The notes under the pieces: generated by a model | The model's input: only the letters and a program-made list of their open reading frames with translations | What the model was told of the DNA's origin: nothing | Databases searched by the model: none | Position numbers and translations under genes: made by a program | Assembly: GCA_964608185.1 (NCBI GenBank) | Contig: CAZSMR010000004.1 | Coordinates: forward strand, 1-53,174 | Direction of reading: 5' to 3' | Source: Porticoccus sp964608185 | Lineage (GTDB): Bacteria > Pseudomonadota > Gammaproteobacteria > Pseudomonadales > Porticoccaceae | Length of the DNA stretch: 53,174 nt | Shown here: positions 36,606-46,144 of the stretch, one piece after another | How the letters are laid out: every line of letters begins with the position of its first letter | Position numbering within the stretch: position 1 is the stretch's first letter

Positions 36606-37820
36606 TTATAAAAACTTATAGGCACTTATAGCGCCATTATTGTCCAGCGCATACAAGATATCGCCATCAACAATTAAAGGAGCACTTACCCCGCTGCCAT
36701 CTACTTTAATTCGACCTAAGAAATCTCCATCTTTTTCAGATAAAATATGTAGATAGCCCTCATAATCTGCCACAAGTAAATATCCCGCAGCTACCGAAGG
36801 AGGGCCTAAATTTCTATGTCTCAGGTACTTATTAGTCCATACAACAGACCCGCTACCTTGATCTATAGCAACGATATCATCGTTTGTTTCAACAATATAT
36901 ACGTGATCTTCTCCGCTAGCAGGTCCAAGAACAGTATCAGCATCTTGATACCATAAAGCTTTTCCAGTTTTAGTGATTGCTCCGATTCTGCCTTGATGAC
37001 TCGCGGCATAAACAATATCTTCAACCAAGAGCGGATCCCCATCGATATCTACCATTCTTTCTAATTCTCCGCGTCCTTGGGGAACTCCTATTCGGTTCTC
37101 CCAAATCGTATCTCCTGTAGCGGCAGAAAACACATAAAGCTTTCCTGTAGAGAAACCAACAACGGCAACATTTCCTTTGACCACAGGGTTACTTGTTCCT
37201 CGGAGAGACAGCACTGGAACTTCAACCTCATGTTGCCAGCGAACTGAACCATTTTGTGCGTCTAGGCCGTATACTCGACCATCTTGTGTCTGAACAACAG
37301 CAATATCTCCATTTCCAGAGGGTGCAGAAAGAATTTCACTTGATGTTTGTACTTGCCAATTTATAACTCCGTTGCTTGCATCAAGTGCAATGACATCTCC
37401 ATCGGAACTGCCAACAAAAATTTGCTCACCCCCAATACCTACTCCTCCTCCAAGAGAAAGCCCTAAATCTATCTTCCAAATTATTTGACCAGAATCGGAT
37501 TTAATAGAAGCTACAAGACCGTTTTTATCGGCAACATAGATTATATTTTTTGATAAAACTGGCTTAAAACCACCACCGACAGATTCGTAATCACCCACCA
37601 CGTCAGATGACCAAAGTTTGACTGGATTTATTATCTTTTCTACATCAAATAATTTAGAGGGCTTAGCTTTTCCTGATTTTTTTTTCTCATCTTCAGGATG
37701 CTCATAGCCTGGAACTAGATCCTCTACAGTATCCCATTGCTCTTGTGCTGCAGACCATAGGCCTGTAACGCAACCTGATAAGATAATTGCAGCTGAAATG
37801 AGTAGGCCTATCCTTATCAA
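36606..37820 (-). CDS. bamB: Outer-membrane assembly lipoprotein BamB
   Basis: Lipoprotein subunit of the BAM complex that helps insert beta-barrel proteins. The 404-residue protein starts with TTG (TTGA overlap with the yfgM stop; GGAG 5 bases upstream), has a signal peptide with the lipobox LSGC (Cys near residue 16), and then a series of PQQ/beta-propeller repeats such as SGQIIWKIDL, NGVINWQVQT, NGSVRWQHEV and SGSVVWTNKY, giving the eight-bladed propeller. E. coli BamB is 392 residues. Order yfgM-bamB-der is as in E. coli. Confidence 0.96.
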   Translation of the reverse strand: MIRIGLLISAAIILSGCVTGLWSAAQEQWDTVEDLVPGYEHPEDEKKKSGKAKPSKLFDVEKIINPVKLWSSDVVGDYESVGGGFKPVLSKNIIYVADKNGLVASIKSDSGQIIWKIDLGLSLGGGVGIGGEQIFVGSSDGDVIALDASNGVINWQVQTSSEILSAPSGNGDIAVVQTQDGRVYGLDAQNGSVRWQHEVEVPVLSLRGTSNPVVKGNVAVVGFSTGKLYVFSAATGDTIWENRIGVPQGRGELERMVDIDGDPLLVEDIVYAASHQGRIGAITKTGKALWYQDADTVLGPASGEDHVYIVETNDDIVAIDQGSGSVVWTNKYLRHRNLGPPSVAAGYLLVADYEGYLHILSEKDGDFLGRIKVDGSGVSAPLIVDGDILYALDNNGAISAYKFL

Positions 37821-38521
37821 TTCTCTTCTCCAGATAATTTTTTATCTTGCTTTTGATTGGGCAGAGGTGTCACCTGATTAAGCTTTAATTTAAGAGCTCC
37901 TATATGAGGGCTATCGTGATCTTGAGACTGCACTAGTGCTAATAAATACGAATCATAGGCTGCTATTGTGTCTTTTTTTAGCATATGAAAATCACCTTGG
38001 GCTTCCGAATAAGCTGAAGCCATAGTTTTCGGATTTACATCGCTTATAATTGATTGGGCGAGATCTATATTTCCTCGAGATGCCTCTACTCTTGCTAATC
38101 GAAGCTTTACGATTAACCCTAAACTTTCATCTGAGTGATCTAAAGCCCAATTAAGTTCTTGGATAGCAGCATCCAAGTCATTTTTTTCAACATATAATTT
38201 TGCCATCAGCAGAGCTGCATAGTTTGCATACTGTGAATTTTCAAAGGAACCCTTAAGTTCAGAAGCAAGATTCTCTACGAGCCCATACTGGGTGGCGCCA
38301 AGTTTTTGACCTGATGAAACTAAAGAAATCTCCATCATATCTTGATATTTCGAAGACGCCGTCTCAGATTGCTCTTGTTTATTTTCTTTATAGAAAATAG
38401 AACCAAAGTAACCGCCCACTGAAATCGTAATGATAGCGATAGTGATAACTCCGTAATCGCGCCACCATTTTTTTAGGCTCTCTAATTGCTCGTCTTCACT
38501 AAGATGTTCTGCCACGCTCAT
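37817..38521 (-). CDS. yfgM: YfgM-like membrane-anchored TPR protein (ancillary SecYEG chaperone)
   Basis: A 234-residue protein with an N-terminal cytoplasmic tail (SEDEQLESLKKWWRDYG, the typical YfgM start), a single membrane helix (residues about 22-40) and a periplasmic TPR-like helical domain. In E. coli it associates with the PpiD chaperone at the SecYEG translocon. It lies 6 bases downstream of hisS and overlaps bamB. The C-terminal 20 residues are Lys-rich and poorly conserved. Confidence 0.92.
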   Translation of the reverse strand: MSVAEHLSEDEQLESLKKWWRDYGVITIAIITISVGGYFGSIFYKENKQEQSETASSKYQDMMEISLVSSGQKLGATQYGLVENLASELKGSFENSQYANYAALLMAKLYVEKNDLDAAIQELNWALDHSDESLGLIVKLRLARVEASRGNIDLAQSIISDVNPKTMASAYSEAQGDFHMLKKDTIAAYDSYLLALVQSQDHDSPHIGALKLKLNQVTPLPNQKQDKKLSGEEN

Positions 38522-38527
38522 TCCCCA

Positions 38528-39811
38528 TTAGTTAGTTGTTATCACTTTGTCATTTAGTAGTTTTACAAACTCTTTTACCGTTACTAGCATTTTTGGTTTA
38601 TCCTCACGAAGAAACTTAACTGTTAAACTATTGCTGGCCGCTTCATCCTTACCAAAAATTAAAGCCAGCTTAGCCCCGCTTTTATCAGCTTTTTTCATTC
38701 TATTCTTAAGGCTTCCACCCCCACAATGATTCTGTAGCTTCAAAAAAGGACAAGACTCTCTGATATAATGACTTAATTTAAGAGCTCTGGAATCCACATC
38801 TCCTTCTGTAATCAGGTAGGCATCTATTTGACGCTCGATACTATCGGGGAACACATCAACCGCGTCAAGAAGTAAGGCCAGTCTCTCTACTCCCATAGCT
38901 AAACCTATTGCCGGAGTGCTTTTTCCTCCTAACTGTTCTACTAGAGTGTCGTACCTGCCTCCAGCACAGATTGTTCCTTGTGATCCTAATAGAGTAGTCA
39001 CCCATTCAAAGACTGTCTTGCCATAATAATCAAGCCCCCTAACTAGTCTTTTATTTACTAAATATGGAATTTTTAATACATCAAGATATGAGCAAAGTTT
39101 CTCGAAATGATGACGAGATTCATCATCTATAAAATCATAGAAGTTTGGAGCTCCATCCAATAACGACTGTGTAGTTGGATTTTTACTATCAAGTATTCGC
39201 ATTGGGTTTGTGTGAATACGTCTACGACTATCATCATCAAGACTATCTCTCTTTTGATCTAGATAGACTACTAAAGCCTTTCGGTAGCTATTTCTAGAAT
39301 CAATATTTCCAAGTGTATTTAAATGCAGTGTAACTGCCCCCGCTATTCCTAGATCGCTCCATAGTTGCGAAATCATCTGGATTAATTCAACATCTATATC
39401 TGGACCATCAAGCCCAAACACCTCTACTCCTATTTGCTGAAACTGCCTCAGGCGACCTTTTTGTGGGCGCTCATGACGAAACATTGGACCTTGATACCAT
39501 AAACGTTGAATTTGATTAAAGATTAATCCATTTTCTTCACAAGCCCGAACACATCCTGCTGTACCTTCTGGACGCAATGATAAGCTGTCACCATTACGAT
39601 CATCAAAGGTATACATTTCTTTTTCAACTATATCGGTTACCTCACCGATCGTTCTCTTAAAGAGGTCAGTCGACTCTAAAAGAGGAAATCTTATTTCTCT
39701 ATAACAATATCGTGATAATAGTGAGGAGATTAAGCGCTCTAAGTACTGCCAGCGCGGCGTATCCTGCGGTAGCAAGTCATTCATTCCTCTAACTGATTGA
39801 ATTTTTTTCAT
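38528..39811 (-). CDS. hisS: Histidyl-tRNA synthetase
   Basis: Class II aminoacyl-tRNA synthetase for tRNA-His. The 427-residue protein (E. coli 424) has motif 1 around the N-terminal YCYREIRFPLLE, motif 2 as LRPEGTAGCVRA plus FRHERPQKGRLRQFQQIGVE (20 residues), the histidine-A signature LVRGLDYYGKTVFEW, the GRYDTL loop, and motif 3 near AIGLAMGVERL. A C-terminal anticodon domain follows. Its start overlaps the ispG stop by ATGA. Confidence 0.98.
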   Translation of the reverse strand: MKKIQSVRGMNDLLPQDTPRWQYLERLISSLLSRYCYREIRFPLLESTDLFKRTIGEVTDIVEKEMYTFDDRNGDSLSLRPEGTAGCVRACEENGLIFNQIQRLWYQGPMFRHERPQKGRLRQFQQIGVEVFGLDGPDIDVELIQMISQLWSDLGIAGAVTLHLNTLGNIDSRNSYRKALVVYLDQKRDSLDDDSRRRIHTNPMRILDSKNPTTQSLLDGAPNFYDFIDDESRHHFEKLCSYLDVLKIPYLVNKRLVRGLDYYGKTVFEWVTTLLGSQGTICAGGRYDTLVEQLGGKSTPAIGLAMGVERLALLLDAVDVFPDSIERQIDAYLITEGDVDSRALKLSHYIRESCPFLKLQNHCGGGSLKNRMKKADKSGAKLALIFGKDEAASNSLTVKFLREDKPKMLVTVKEFVKLLNDKVITTN

Positions 39812-40923
39812 GAAGACTTCGCTATTAAATTTTCTAAGTGTTCGGATTTTTGATCAGCTTTTGCGCGTATTAGTGCTTCAAGCTCTTCAACTAAGTTATC
39901 TTGAGATAATTTTTGGCTAGGCTTACCATCTATATATATTAAGTTATTTGGGGTCCCTCCAGTTAAGCCAATATCTACTTCTTTCGCTTCGCCGGGACCA
40001 TTTACAATACATCCAATAATCGCAACGTCTAATGGGACCTTTATATCTTCAAGTCGATTTTCAAGTATATTCATTGTATTGATAACATCAAAATTTTGCC
40101 TAGAACAACTAGGACAAGCAATAAAATTTATACCTTTACTGCGAATTTTTAAGCTCTTAAGTATATTCCAACCAACTTTAACCTCTTCAACCGGATCAGC
40201 AGCAAGTGAGACTCTAACTGTATCTCCTATTCCCTCCATAAGAAGAAAACCAAGACCAATAGAGGATTTTACGGTCCCTCCACGCAGGCCTCCTGCCTCA
40301 GTAATACCTATATGTAACGGATTATCAATGATTTTTGCTATTTTTCGATAGGCATCAACCGCCATAAAAATATCGGATGCTTTGAGGCTTAACTTAAAAT
40401 TATGGAAGTTCATACTATCTAAAATTTCTACATGGCGCATTGCTGATTCTACTAATGCATCCGATGTTGGTTCACCATATTTTTTTTGTAAATCTTTTTC
40501 TAGAGAGCCTGCATTCACTCCAATTCGTAAGGGTATATTTAAATCTCGAGCCTTGTCTACTACTGCTTGTACCCGTTTTTCTCTGCCTATATTTCCTGGG
40601 TTAATACGCAAACAGTCAACTCCCAAGTCAGCAACCCTAAGGGCTATACGGTAATCAAAATGGATATCAGCCACTAAAGGTACATTGACTTGTTTGCGTA
40701 TTTTTCCAAAAGCTTCAGCAGCATCCATTGAAGGCACAGAAACTCTAACAATATCAGCACCAGCTTCAGTGATATCTTGTATTTGCTTAACGGTAGCAAT
40801 GACATCTGTAGTCTCAGTATTTGTCATACTTTGTATTGAGATCGGGGCATCGCCACCAACTGGCACGTCGCCAACCATGATCTGACGAGATACTCTTCGC
40901 TTGATGGGTGACTTCATATGCAT
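39808..40923 (-). CDS. ispG: 4-hydroxy-3-methylbut-2-enyl diphosphate synthase
   Basis: [4Fe-4S] enzyme of the MEP isoprenoid pathway that opens cyclic methylerythritol diphosphate to HMBPP. The 371-residue two-domain form (E. coli 372) shows a TIM barrel with IQSMTNTETTD at the start and the cluster cysteines in FIACPSCSRQ and IGCIVNGPGEAKE. It is a client of the isc system encoded in this window; ispF, the preceding cyclase of the pathway, lies at the far end. In E. coli rodZ and pilF separate it from rlmN; here only 23 bases do. Confidence 0.98.
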   Translation of the reverse strand: MHMKSPIKRRVSRQIMVGDVPVGGDAPISIQSMTNTETTDVIATVKQIQDITEAGADIVRVSVPSMDAAEAFGKIRKQVNVPLVADIHFDYRIALRVADLGVDCLRINPGNIGREKRVQAVVDKARDLNIPLRIGVNAGSLEKDLQKKYGEPTSDALVESAMRHVEILDSMNFHNFKLSLKASDIFMAVDAYRKIAKIIDNPLHIGITEAGGLRGGTVKSSIGLGFLLMEGIGDTVRVSLAADPVEEVKVGWNILKSLKIRSKGINFIACPSCSRQNFDVINTMNILENRLEDIKVPLDVAIIGCIVNGPGEAKEVDIGLTGGTPNNLIYIDGKPSQKLSQDNLVEELEALIRAKADQKSEHLENLIAKSS

Positions 40924-40946
40924 GGGGATGTTGCCTTTATCATTTT

Positions 40947-42107
40947 TTAGCTACTCACAAATTTAATGAGTTGCTGTTCATATTTTTGTGTATGCCGCTC
41001 TTGTCTTCTAGTTCTGTCGTTTACAGTTCCTGCTAGTTGTCCGCAGGCTGCAGAAATATCCTCTCCTCTCGTCGTTCTGACTGTTACTGTATGGCCTTCC
41101 TTTTTAAGGATATCTCTGAATCTATATAAAGCAGTATTTGTTACCCTTTTATAGTCGGATTGATCAAAAGGATTAAATGGTATCAAATTAATTTTGCAGG
41201 GCAGGCTCTTTAGTATTTTTGCTAACTCTTGAGCATGTTCATCTCTATCATTAATTTGATCCATTAATGTATATTCTATTGTAATCTTTCTGCGTACATC
41301 TGGCATTTTATCAAGATAGCGTTGAGCAGAAGCAAGCAAGCTATCAATTGGATATTTTTTATTTATTGGTACTAACTGGTTACGAAGCTCATCATTGGGT
41401 GCATGCAAAGAAATCGCTAAAGAAACATCACTTACCTCTGATAGCTTATCAATCATAGGAACTACTCCAGAGGTGCTTAAGGTTACTCGTCTCTTTGATA
41501 AACCATATGCGTTATCGTTAAGCATCAGTCCCATAGCATCAACAACATTATCAAAATTTAAAAGTGGCTCCCCCATACCCATCATAACTACATTGCTGAC
41601 CACTCTCTTGTTTTTTGCTCCAAATGAGTTAAATGCTTTTGCTGCGATCCACAACTGACCAATAATTTCAGAGGAGCTAAGGTCTCGATTGAATCCCTGT
41701 TTTCCCGTAGCACAGAAGCTGCAATCTAAGGCACAGCCTACTTGGGATGAAACACACAGTGTGCCACGGTCCTTTTCTGGAATAAAAACAGCCTCGACAC
41801 AATCACCACCACTTACCCGTATAATCCATTTGCATGTACCGTCTTTAGATTCATGGTAGCTAACAACCTCAGGAGCTATTATTTCTGCAATAGACTTCAT
41901 TTTTTGACGAAGATTTTTTGCAAGATTAGTCATTTGGTCAAAGTCGTCAACACCAATCTGATGAATCCACTTTAAAACCTGTGTAGCTCGAAATGGTTTT
42001 TCACCAACACTTTCAAAAAACTCTACTAATTTCTCAGGTGAAAGCCCCAAAAGATTAACTTTCTGAGGCTCTGTTATTGATTCCTTATTAGCAATTAATG
42101 TCTTCAT
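40947..42107 (-). CDS. rlmN: Dual-specificity 23S rRNA/tRNA adenine-C2 methyltransferase
   Basis: Radical S-adenosylmethionine enzyme that methylates A2503 of 23S rRNA and A37 of some tRNAs. In the 386-residue protein the radical motif C-x3-C-x2-C is at C125, C129 and C132 (VGCALDCSFCATG), the first methyl-carrier region MGMGEPLLNFDNV follows, and the second resolving cysteine is in ISAACGQLAG. The C-terminal tail is basic. It sits next to ndk, 40 bases downstream, as in E. coli. Confidence 0.97.
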   Translation of the reverse strand: MKTLIANKESITEPQKVNLLGLSPEKLVEFFESVGEKPFRATQVLKWIHQIGVDDFDQMTNLAKNLRQKMKSIAEIIAPEVVSYHESKDGTCKWIIRVSGGDCVEAVFIPEKDRGTLCVSSQVGCALDCSFCATGKQGFNRDLSSSEIIGQLWIAAKAFNSFGAKNKRVVSNVVMMGMGEPLLNFDNVVDAMGLMLNDNAYGLSKRRVTLSTSGVVPMIDKLSEVSDVSLAISLHAPNDELRNQLVPINKKYPIDSLLASAQRYLDKMPDVRRKITIEYTLMDQINDRDEHAQELAKILKSLPCKINLIPFNPFDQSDYKRVTNTALYRFRDILKKEGHTVTVRTTRGEDISAACGQLAGTVNDRTRRQERHTQKYEQQLIKFVSS

Positions 42108-42147
42108 ATCTAGTTAAAAAACCATAAAGTTACATTGGAAACAGCGC

Positions 42148-42573
42148 CTAGTGTGCACAAATTTCATCATCGCAAAAAAAGTAAGTTATTTCACGTTGAG
42201 CAGAAACTGTTGAATCGGAGCCATGTACTGCGTTCGCGTCAATTGAATCAGCAAAGTCAGCTCGTATAGTTCCGCTTTCTGCCTCTTTAGGATTAGTTGC
42301 TCCCATCAAGTCGCGATTAGTGATGACTGCATTTTCCCCATGCAGAACCTGAATAACAACTGGCCCTGAAGTCATGAAATCAACTAAATCGTCATAGAAT
42401 GGACGATCTTTATGCTCAGCATAAAATCCACCAGCTTTTTCTTTCGAAAGATGGACCATTTTTGATGCTATAATTTTTAGGCTAGCTTTTTCAAAACGAT
42501 CGCATATTTCACCAATTACGTTTTTTTTAACCGCATCGGGTTTAATAATAGAAAGTGTACACTCAATAGCCAT
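42148..42573 (-). CDS. ndk: Nucleoside diphosphate kinase
   Basis: Balances nucleoside triphosphate pools through a phospho-histidine intermediate. The 141-residue protein (E. coli 143) has the active-site His117 in NAVHGSDS, the N-terminal TLSIIKPDAV and the Kpn-loop region ending VIQVLHGENAV. Length and motifs are complete. The 221 bases upstream (42574-42794, up to iscX) hold a purine-rich stretch AGGAGGGAGAGGAAGGG on the plus strand and a weak hairpin (AGCT stem) after iscX, but nothing I can name. Confidence 0.98.
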   Translation of the reverse strand: MAIECTLSIIKPDAVKKNVIGEICDRFEKASLKIIASKMVHLSKEKAGGFYAEHKDRPFYDDLVDFMTSGPVVIQVLHGENAVITNRDLMGATNPKEAESGTIRADFADSIDANAVHGSDSTVSAQREITYFFCDDEICAH

Positions 42574-42794
42574 TTAATTTATCTCCAGGTAATTTAATTT
42601 TTAAATTTTAGGCAATCAGTGCACTTTGTTGCATCTGACTGCGTTACGAAAGGAAAATCAATTTTACTCTTGAATACATTAGGCTACAAGGAGGGAGAGG
42701 AAGGGTATTAATATAATAATTAATGTGTGCATATAAAAGATGCATAAGATCAAATTAAAATGAGCTACGCTGAGCTGCTTTATAAATAATTACT

Positions 42795-42995
42795 TTATTC
42801 TATCTCTTCAATCCAAGCAGATTGAACTGCCTCTAGAATTTTTTCACCACAGCGGTCCGGATCGTCATTAAAATCTGGCAAATCAATTACCCATTTTCGT
42901 AAGTCAACAAAGTTGATATAACGAGGATCTATATCCTCATATATTTCCGATAGCTCTATCGCAATATCTTGAATATCTGTCCATATTAATGGCAT
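42795..42995 (-). CDS. iscX: IscX (YfhJ) Fe-S assembly regulator
   Basis: A 66-residue acidic protein that binds IscS and iron and modulates cluster assembly on IscU. The sequence MPLIWTDIQDIAIELSE, the DPRYINFVDLRKWV segment and the DDP motif near residue 52 agree with the E. coli protein (66 residues). It is the last gene of the isc operon, 9 bases after fdx. Confidence 0.97.
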   Translation of the reverse strand: MPLIWTDIQDIAIELSEIYEDIDPRYINFVDLRKWVIDLPDFNDDPDRCGEKILEAVQSAWIEEIE

Positions 42996-43004
42996 ATGAG
43001 GCTC

Positions 43005-43343
43005 CTATTGCTTTTCTGACACCATATTAATAGTATATTTTGGTATCTCAACAACTATATCTGTATCTTTCACAATAACCTGACAGCTTAATCTTGAGTC
43101 AGGATCTACTCCCCATGCTTTGTCTAGAAAATCCTCCTCAAGCTCATCAGCTTCACTTAGAGCATCAAAACCCTCTCGTATGTAGACATGACAAGTTGTA
43201 CATGCAAGAGATAACTCGCATGCATGTTCAATTTCAATATTATTTTTTAGAGCAAGTTCGCATATATTATCCCCAGGCGAAGCTTCTATTACAGCACCCT
43301 CAGGACAAAGGTTAGCATCAGGAAGAAATGTCACTTTAGGCAT
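43005..43343 (-). CDS. fdx: [2Fe-2S] ferredoxin of the isc operon
   Basis: Adrenodoxin-type ferredoxin that supplies electrons for cluster assembly. From the chosen start MPKVTFLPD the product has 112 residues (E. coli 111), with cluster ligands C42, C48, C51 and C87, the same numbers as in E. coli. The start at 43343 has GAGG upstream and leaves one base after the hscA stop; an upstream alternative at 43370 would overlap hscA and is unlikely. Confidence 0.97.
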   Translation of the reverse strand: MPKVTFLPDANLCPEGAVIEASPGDNICELALKNNIEIEHACELSLACTTCHVYIREGFDALSEADELEEDFLDKAWGVDPDSRLSCQVIVKDTDIVVEIPKYTINMVSEKQ

Positions 43344-43344
43344 A

Positions 43345-45216
43345 TCAAACCTCGTTCTCCACATCGTCAATATTATAACCTGCTAAGGCTTTTTTTATGC
43401 TGGCATTCATCCTTCTTGCAGCAAATTCTTCACTAGCTTTTGAGGTAACCTCCACTTGCTGAGAAATTTTTCGACAATCCTCACTGTTATGAACATTTTT
43501 TAATTCTATTAAGGCTGAGTCTAGACAATTGTACTCATCGTCATTGAGTAGTTTTCGGCCGTCTCGTTCAAGTGCAATTAGGAGGTCCTCATATAGCCTT
43601 TTCGCGTCAACTTGCTGCTCCCTAAGAGCTCTTAGAAGCATATCTTCTTTTGCGTTCCCATAAGATTCTTGAAGCATTTTAGCAATGTCTTCATCATTTA
43701 ATCCATACGATGGTTTAACTTCAACAAAAGCCTCTGTGCCACTTGTAATCTCTTTTGCCGATACACTAAGCAATCCATCTGCATCAACCTGAAAACTAAC
43801 AAGTATTTTCGCAGCTCCAGCAGCTAATGCTGGTATACCTCTTAGCTCGAAACGTGCAAGCGAACGACAATCAGTTATCAGCTCGCGCTCGCCCTGTAAG
43901 ACATGAATAGACATAGCGGTCTGTCCGTCCTTAAAAGTTGTAAACTCTTGCGCTTTAGAAACAGGTATTGTTGTATTTCGGTGTATAATTTTTTCCATCA
44001 GTCCACCCATTGTCTCTATTCCAAGAGATAGTGGTATCACATCAAGCAACAGCATGTCATCATCGGGTTTGTTTCCAGCGAGCACGTCAGCTTGTATAGC
44101 GGCGCCTAGTGCAACAACTCGATCGGGATCGATACCTACTAACGGCTTTTTGTTAAATATACTAGCTACTTTTTGACGAACTATTTGAGATTTTGTTGAA
44201 CCTCCAACCATCACAATGTCGGTAATATCTGATGTGTGAAGATTAGCGTCATGAAGTACTTTTTTGCAACACGACAAGGTTTTGTTGATAAGAGGCGAAA
44301 CTAATGATTCGAATTCTTTTTTACTTAATTTTCCTATCCATCCTGCAACGCTTATATCTGCAAACATAGCGTCTGAAAGTTTTTCTTTAGCTTCTCTAGC
44401 AGCAACAAGAAGCTCCCTTTGCAGAGAAGGGCTAAGGTCGTCATTTAAATTAGCGTTATCATAAATCCATTTAGCGACCTCTCTATCTATATCGTCTCCA
44501 CCGAGTGACGAATTTCCACCTGTAGCAAGAACCTGAAAAACACCTGATGATAAACGCAATATAGAAACATCGAATGTGCCTCCACCAAAATCATAAATTG
44601 CAATAACTCCCTCTTTGCCCTGATCTAGGCCATAAGCTATAGCTGCCGCAGTAGGTTCGTTTAAAAGTCTCAGGACCTTTACCCCTGACAGGGTAGCCGC
44701 ATCTTTAGTAGCCTGTCTTTGAACCTCATCAAAATAAGCTGGTACTGTTAACACGATTCCATCTAGAGTTCCTCCTAAAGACTCTTCTGCTCGAGATATA
44801 AGCACCTTAAGTATTTCAGATGAAGCCTGTACTGGACTAATTTCTCCAGCAACAGTTTTAAATTTTGGCATGCCATCTTCTTCTGAAACTGAAAAATCAT
44901 AAGGTAACTGGCTACCTAATTTTTTAATGTCCTTTAAACCCCTGCCCATAAAGCGCTTGACTGAACTTAGAGTGTTTAATGGGTCTGTTGATGAACGCAA
45001 ATACGCGATATGGCCAACTGTTACCTCTTTCTTAGCATTATAATGAATGACAGATGGAAGCAAAGATTGGCCTTGTTCGTCTAATAAAACTTCCGGGGTT
45101 CCGCTTCTGATGGAGGCAACTAAGGAATTTGTTGTACCGAGATCTATACCAGCAGCTCTTCTTCGCAGATGGGGGTTTGGAGATTTTCCAGGCTCAGATA
45201 TTTGTAAGAGAACCAC
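43345..45216 (-). CDS. hscA: Hsp70-type Fe-S chaperone HscA
   Basis: Specialised Hsp70 that, with HscB, releases clusters from IscU. The 623-residue protein (E. coli 616) has the ATPase domain start AGIDLGTTNSLVAS, the phosphate-binding IYDFGGGTFDVSIL and IVMVGGSTKS, and a substrate-binding domain after residue about 390. The C-terminal end lacks the EEVD motif of eukaryotic Hsp70, as usual. Order hscB-hscA-fdx, with 19 bases between hscB and hscA, fits a single operon. Confidence 0.98.
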   Translation of the reverse strand: MVLLQISEPGKSPNPHLRRRAAGIDLGTTNSLVASIRSGTPEVLLDEQGQSLLPSVIHYNAKKEVTVGHIAYLRSSTDPLNTLSSVKRFMGRGLKDIKKLGSQLPYDFSVSEEDGMPKFKTVAGEISPVQASSEILKVLISRAEESLGGTLDGIVLTVPAYFDEVQRQATKDAATLSGVKVLRLLNEPTAAAIAYGLDQGKEGVIAIYDFGGGTFDVSILRLSSGVFQVLATGGNSSLGGDDIDREVAKWIYDNANLNDDLSPSLQRELLVAAREAKEKLSDAMFADISVAGWIGKLSKKEFESLVSPLINKTLSCCKKVLHDANLHTSDITDIVMVGGSTKSQIVRQKVASIFNKKPLVGIDPDRVVALGAAIQADVLAGNKPDDDMLLLDVIPLSLGIETMGGLMEKIIHRNTTIPVSKAQEFTTFKDGQTAMSIHVLQGERELITDCRSLARFELRGIPALAAGAAKILVSFQVDADGLLSVSAKEITSGTEAFVEVKPSYGLNDEDIAKMLQESYGNAKEDMLLRALREQQVDAKRLYEDLLIALERDGRKLLNDDEYNCLDSALIELKNVHNSEDCRKISQQVEVTSKASEEFAARRMNASIKKALAGYNIDDVENEV

Positions 45217-45235
45217 ATTAATACCGTTTAGTTAT

Positions 45236-45769
45236 TTAAGTTAAATTATCTGACTCTTCTTCGAATCTGTTTATTTCATTCAAAAATTTATCTATAAATT
45301 GCATTTTTGCTAAAGAATCTGCAGCTGCCTCGTAGTTTTTTTCGTTGAACTGCTGCTCAAACAGCTCCTGTATTTCTTTATAACGTCTAGAGGCAGTTTC
45401 GTTTAATTCTTCCAGAGCTATAAACGCATCAGCTGTTTTACGTGCACTATCTAACTGCTCTCTTAAATCCATTTGTTCCATTAAAAAGAGAGGATCATGA
45501 ATAATTTGAGTTTGATTAAAATCTATTTTTCCTTGCAAAGATAATAAATATTTTGCCCTCAATAAAGACGACTTTAACTCTGTATATGCTTGATTTATAT
45601 ATGAAATATTTATAACTGCTAGTTTTTTTTCTTTAGGTGTTCCCCTCATATGACGATCGGGATGAAATTTAAATTGAAGTTCCTGGTAGCGCTTAGCTAG
45701 CAATACTAAGTCAACCTTATAGCCTATTGGGAGTCCGAATAGCTCGAAGTAGTCACAAGAAAATTCCAT
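45236..45769 (-). CDS. hscB: J-domain co-chaperone HscB
   Basis: Delivers IscU to HscA and stimulates its ATPase. From MEFSCDYFELFGL the protein has 177 residues (E. coli 171), with an N-terminal J domain with the HPD motif in FKFHPDRH and a C-terminal helical IscU-binding domain with the MEQMDLREQLDSA-like helix. ATG 45769 is preferred; an in-frame TTG at 45787 would add six residues. The spacing to iscA is short. Confidence 0.95.
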   Translation of the reverse strand: MEFSCDYFELFGLPIGYKVDLVLLAKRYQELQFKFHPDRHMRGTPKEKKLAVINISYINQAYTELKSSLLRAKYLLSLQGKIDFNQTQIIHDPLFLMEQMDLREQLDSARKTADAFIALEELNETASRRYKEIQELFEQQFNEKNYEAAADSLAKMQFIDKFLNEINRFEEESDNLT

Positions 45770-45802
45770 ATCTTTTAATCCAGGCAACTCTATAAGAAAA
45801 AA

Positions 45803-46126
45803 CTAAACATGGAAGCTTTCGCCACAACCACATTCATTTTTAACATTTGGATTTTTAAACTGGAAGCCTTCGTTAAGACCTTCTTTAACAAAATCTAGCT
45901 GGGTACCATCAAGAAAAGAAAAACTTTTGGGATCAATAAAAAGCTTTGCATCACCACTAACTACAACTAAATCATTCTCGTCTGATTTATCTACAAATTC
46001 TAGGACATAAGATAGACCTGAACAACCAGTAGTTTTTACTCCAAGTCGTATACCAATCCCATGACCCCTGTTAGTCAGGTGCCTCACTATGTGCTGTTCG
46101 GCAGCGTTTGTCATTGAAATTGACAT
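45803..46126 (-). CDS. iscA: A-type Fe-S carrier IscA
   Basis: Binds iron or a cluster and passes [4Fe-4S] clusters to apo-proteins. The 107-residue protein has the three invariant cysteines at C35 (TTGCSGLSY), C99 and C101 (NECGCGESF), the same numbers as in E. coli IscA. It is 18 bases after iscU. Confidence 0.98.
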   Translation of the reverse strand: MSISMTNAAEQHIVRHLTNRGHGIGIRLGVKTTGCSGLSYVLEFVDKSDENDLVVVSGDAKLFIDPKSFSFLDGTQLDFVKEGLNEGFQFKNPNVKNECGCGESFHV

Positions 46127-46144
46127 TATACGCGCCCCCTTTTT

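Noticed and set aside
42574..42794. Possible terminator or small RNA between iscX and ndk
   Set aside because: The only hairpin has a 4-5 bp stem (AGCT) and no proper T-run; nothing else recognisable.
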